Source: an uncultured Clostridia bacterium (GTDB lineage: Bacteria; Bacillota; Clostridia; UBA1381). From it: a stretch of DNA of 23,066 bases. Each line of letters opens with the position of its first letter. Position 1 is the first letter of the stretch. The stretch lies in contig CAKSOE010000041.1 of NCBI GenBank assembly GCA_934476675.1, positions 1 to 23,066 of the forward strand, given 5' to 3'. Positions 21,813 through 23,066 of the stretch are shown piece by piece. The notes under the pieces are model-generated. The model was not told the origin of the DNA. It made no database searches and saw only the letters and a program-made list of their open reading frames with translations. The position numbers and the translations under genes are program-made.

Positions 21813-21828
21813 GTCTTAACCTCTTTTC

Positions 21829-23022
21829 TTAAAATTCTTTCATCGGATTCGCCGGTATCATTCCGTTATCCCATACAAAAAATTTTATTTTCTTTGTCTT
21901 ATCCGACAGCTGTAACGGCAGCTGCGTATGTCCTCCCGTTCTGTCGGCGGTTATATTCCGTACACCGAGCAGAGTTCCGTTCGCACCGTATGCCGTGATA
22001 TAAATATTTTTCCTTGAGCTTTCATAATATCCTTCATTTATTGTATAGTCTATATTCAGCGGTTCTGCTCCGTCCCACTTCTCCAGGCTTTCAACCTCGC
22101 CGTCACCTGCCATAAGCTTTATATCGCTTATGAAACGCGTTGACGATAAATCAATATCAAGCGTATGTTCACCATCCTCATCAACGGTAACCTTATAGCT
22201 TTGCGAAACTCCGTTTCGTGTCACCGTTACATTATATATACCCTCATACAGTCTTGCTCCGATTGTTCCGTCTGTATTTGTTTTGCCTTTTATGTTACTT
22301 GAAAAGGCATAATCAAAAAGTCCTTTCCATATGTATACGCCGGTTTTAGGCGTCCAGTCATCGCGAAACATCGGAGATGTTCTCTTTTCATGGTCAACGT
22401 CCCAATGCCCCCACATATTGAAGCCTAACATATCAGGGTTTGCATACGCGGCAATTACCATCTTTCTCAAATACTGTGCCTGAAGCCATTCGTTGCGTGT
22501 GCTCATATCGTATTCGGTAATCGACGCCTTTTTACCCAGATTTGTAATTTCCTCTATCTCCTCTGCAACCTTTTGCGGAGATTCGGGCATTGAGCCCATA
22601 TGTGCCTGTACACCGACAGCGTCAAAATCAACTCCGTTATTTATCATACCCGAAACAATCGTTCTAAGCGTTTCAAGATTATCGTTTGCTTTTCCCACGA
22701 TGTCCTTTTCGTTCACATACAGAACAACATCGGGATCGGTCATTCTTGCCGTATCAAACCAGTCCTTTATAACTGTTTCTTTTCCGTATTCCGTATTTTT
22801 AAGCAGTACCCATCTGCTTTGACACGGTTCGTTTAAAACGTCCCATTCAGCCGCTTTTCCCTTATATCTTGTAAGCATATGGGCTATATGGTCTTTGACT
22901 GTTTGGTTTTGTTCCTCCTTGCTCATGCTGAGCAAGGTCTGCCTTTCGTTTGCGTCATTTGAATAAAAACTCGACATATCCCACCAAAGTATGGAGTGGT
23001 ATAATATAAATAGAGTCGACAA
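21829..23022 (-). CDS. 5'-truncated GH10 xylanase gene
   Basis: The frame is open to the right edge with no ATG; the only start inside is a TTG at 23022, without a family N terminus. Recognisable GH10 sequence begins at about ILWWDMSSFYSND (about 22992). The acid/base glutamate is in WDVLNEP (codon 22828-22830) and the nucleophile in ITEYDMS (codon 22513-22515); NMWGHWDVDH also matches the larger GH10 in this window. The conserved GH of GHxLxW is replaced by YHS, and the first four strands of the barrel are missing. The remaining C-terminal part has Ig-like domains (about 255-300 and 320-397). Without the N-terminal half of the barrel, it should be inactive. The sequence right of about 22998 is not GH10 and holds an outward promoter, so an insertion or rearrangement is the simplest explanation. 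Confidence 0.75.
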   Translation of the reverse strand: MSTLFILYHSILWWDMSSFYSNDANERQTLLSMSKEEQNQTVKDHIAHMLTRYKGKAAEWDVLNEPCQSRWVLLKNTEYGKETVIKDWFDTARMTDPDVVLYVNEKDIVGKANDNLETLRTIVSGMINNGVDFDAVGVQAHMGSMPESPQKVAEEIEEITNLGKKASITEYDMSTRNEWLQAQYLRKMVIAAYANPDMLGFNMWGHWDVDHEKRTSPMFRDDWTPKTGVYIWKGLFDYAFSSNIKGKTNTDGTIGARLYEGIYNVTVTRNGVSQSYKVTVDEDGEHTLDIDLSSTRFISDIKLMAGDGEVESLEKWDGAEPLNIDYTINEGYYESSRKNIYITAYGANGTLLGVRNITADRTGGHTQLPLQLSDKTKKIKFFVWDNGMIPANPMKEF

Positions 23023-23044
23023 ACACCCAAAAATCTGATATAAT
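23016..23044 (+). promoter_or_regulatory. Outward promoter at the right edge
   Basis: TCGACA (23016-23021), a 17-nt spacer and a perfect TATAAT (23039-23044) read rightward out of the window. A purine-rich site (AGAAAGAGGGAAAG, 23050-23063) follows, so a gene probably starts just beyond 23066. A TCTGAT/ATCAGA inverted repeat flanks the -10. This could be the start of a mobile-element gene next to the truncated GH10. Confidence 0.55.
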
Positions 23045-23066
23045 AAATCAGAAAGAGGGAAAGAAA

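Noticed and set aside
1..23066. CRISPR arrays, tRNA or rRNA genes
   Set aside because: No regularly spaced direct repeats and no clover-leaf or rRNA-like sequence was found by eye.

Overview
The window looks like part of a chromosome from an anaerobic, plant-polysaccharide-degrading Firmicute, probably a gut Clostridium relative. The support is moderate-to-low GC, strong GGAGG-type ribosome binding sites, S-layer homology (SLH) surface proteins, LplB/LipO/YtcP-type sugar ABC transport genes, and a folded intergenic repeat of a kind I associate with gut Clostridia. I cannot name a species. A Monoglobus-like SLH-rich degrader is a reasonable guess, but only a guess.

Left edge (1-1762): a prophage- or tail-like fragment. 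A phage-tail/YadA-head-like gene runs off the left edge on the minus strand. It is driven by a consensus promoter about 370 nt upstream, and its leader carries a previously unlisted 21-codon ORF with a good ribosome binding site. Divergent to it is an S24/LexA-type repressor gene whose promoter overlaps a perfect inverted repeat. Its 3' end is damaged: the family's C-terminal tail is still readable, but in another frame.

Main body (1960-23022): one long minus-strand series, read from right to left. It is a Gram-positive polysaccharide utilisation locus. It encodes a 5'-truncated GH10 xylanase, an LplB-type permease, a secreted multi-domain protein with Ig-like modules, two SLH-anchored surface proteins, a large multi-domain GH10 xylanase, a promoter-plus-repeat gap, a sugar-binding lipoprotein, a membrane-anchored AraC regulator, a YtcP-type permease, an alpha/alpha-toroid enzyme, a GH39-like glycosidase, an EamA/DMT transporter, and a frameshifted GH105-like unsaturated-uronyl hydrolase. 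Most gaps are 8-37 bp, or genes overlap.

The inferred workflow is as follows. GH10 enzymes and SLH proteins work at the cell surface on a xylan-like polymer. The lipoprotein and two permeases import oligosaccharides, with an ATPase supplied from elsewhere. The cytoplasmic GH39-like, alpha/alpha-toroid and (if functional) GH105-like enzymes trim them. The AraC protein senses an extracellular ligand and controls the operon.

Three genes are visibly broken: the repressor 3' end, the GH105-like gene and the right-hand GH10. At the right edge, sequence unlike GH10 carries an outward-facing promoter, which suggests a mobile element or rearrangement joined to the truncated xylanase. I saw no tRNA, rRNA or CRISPR array.
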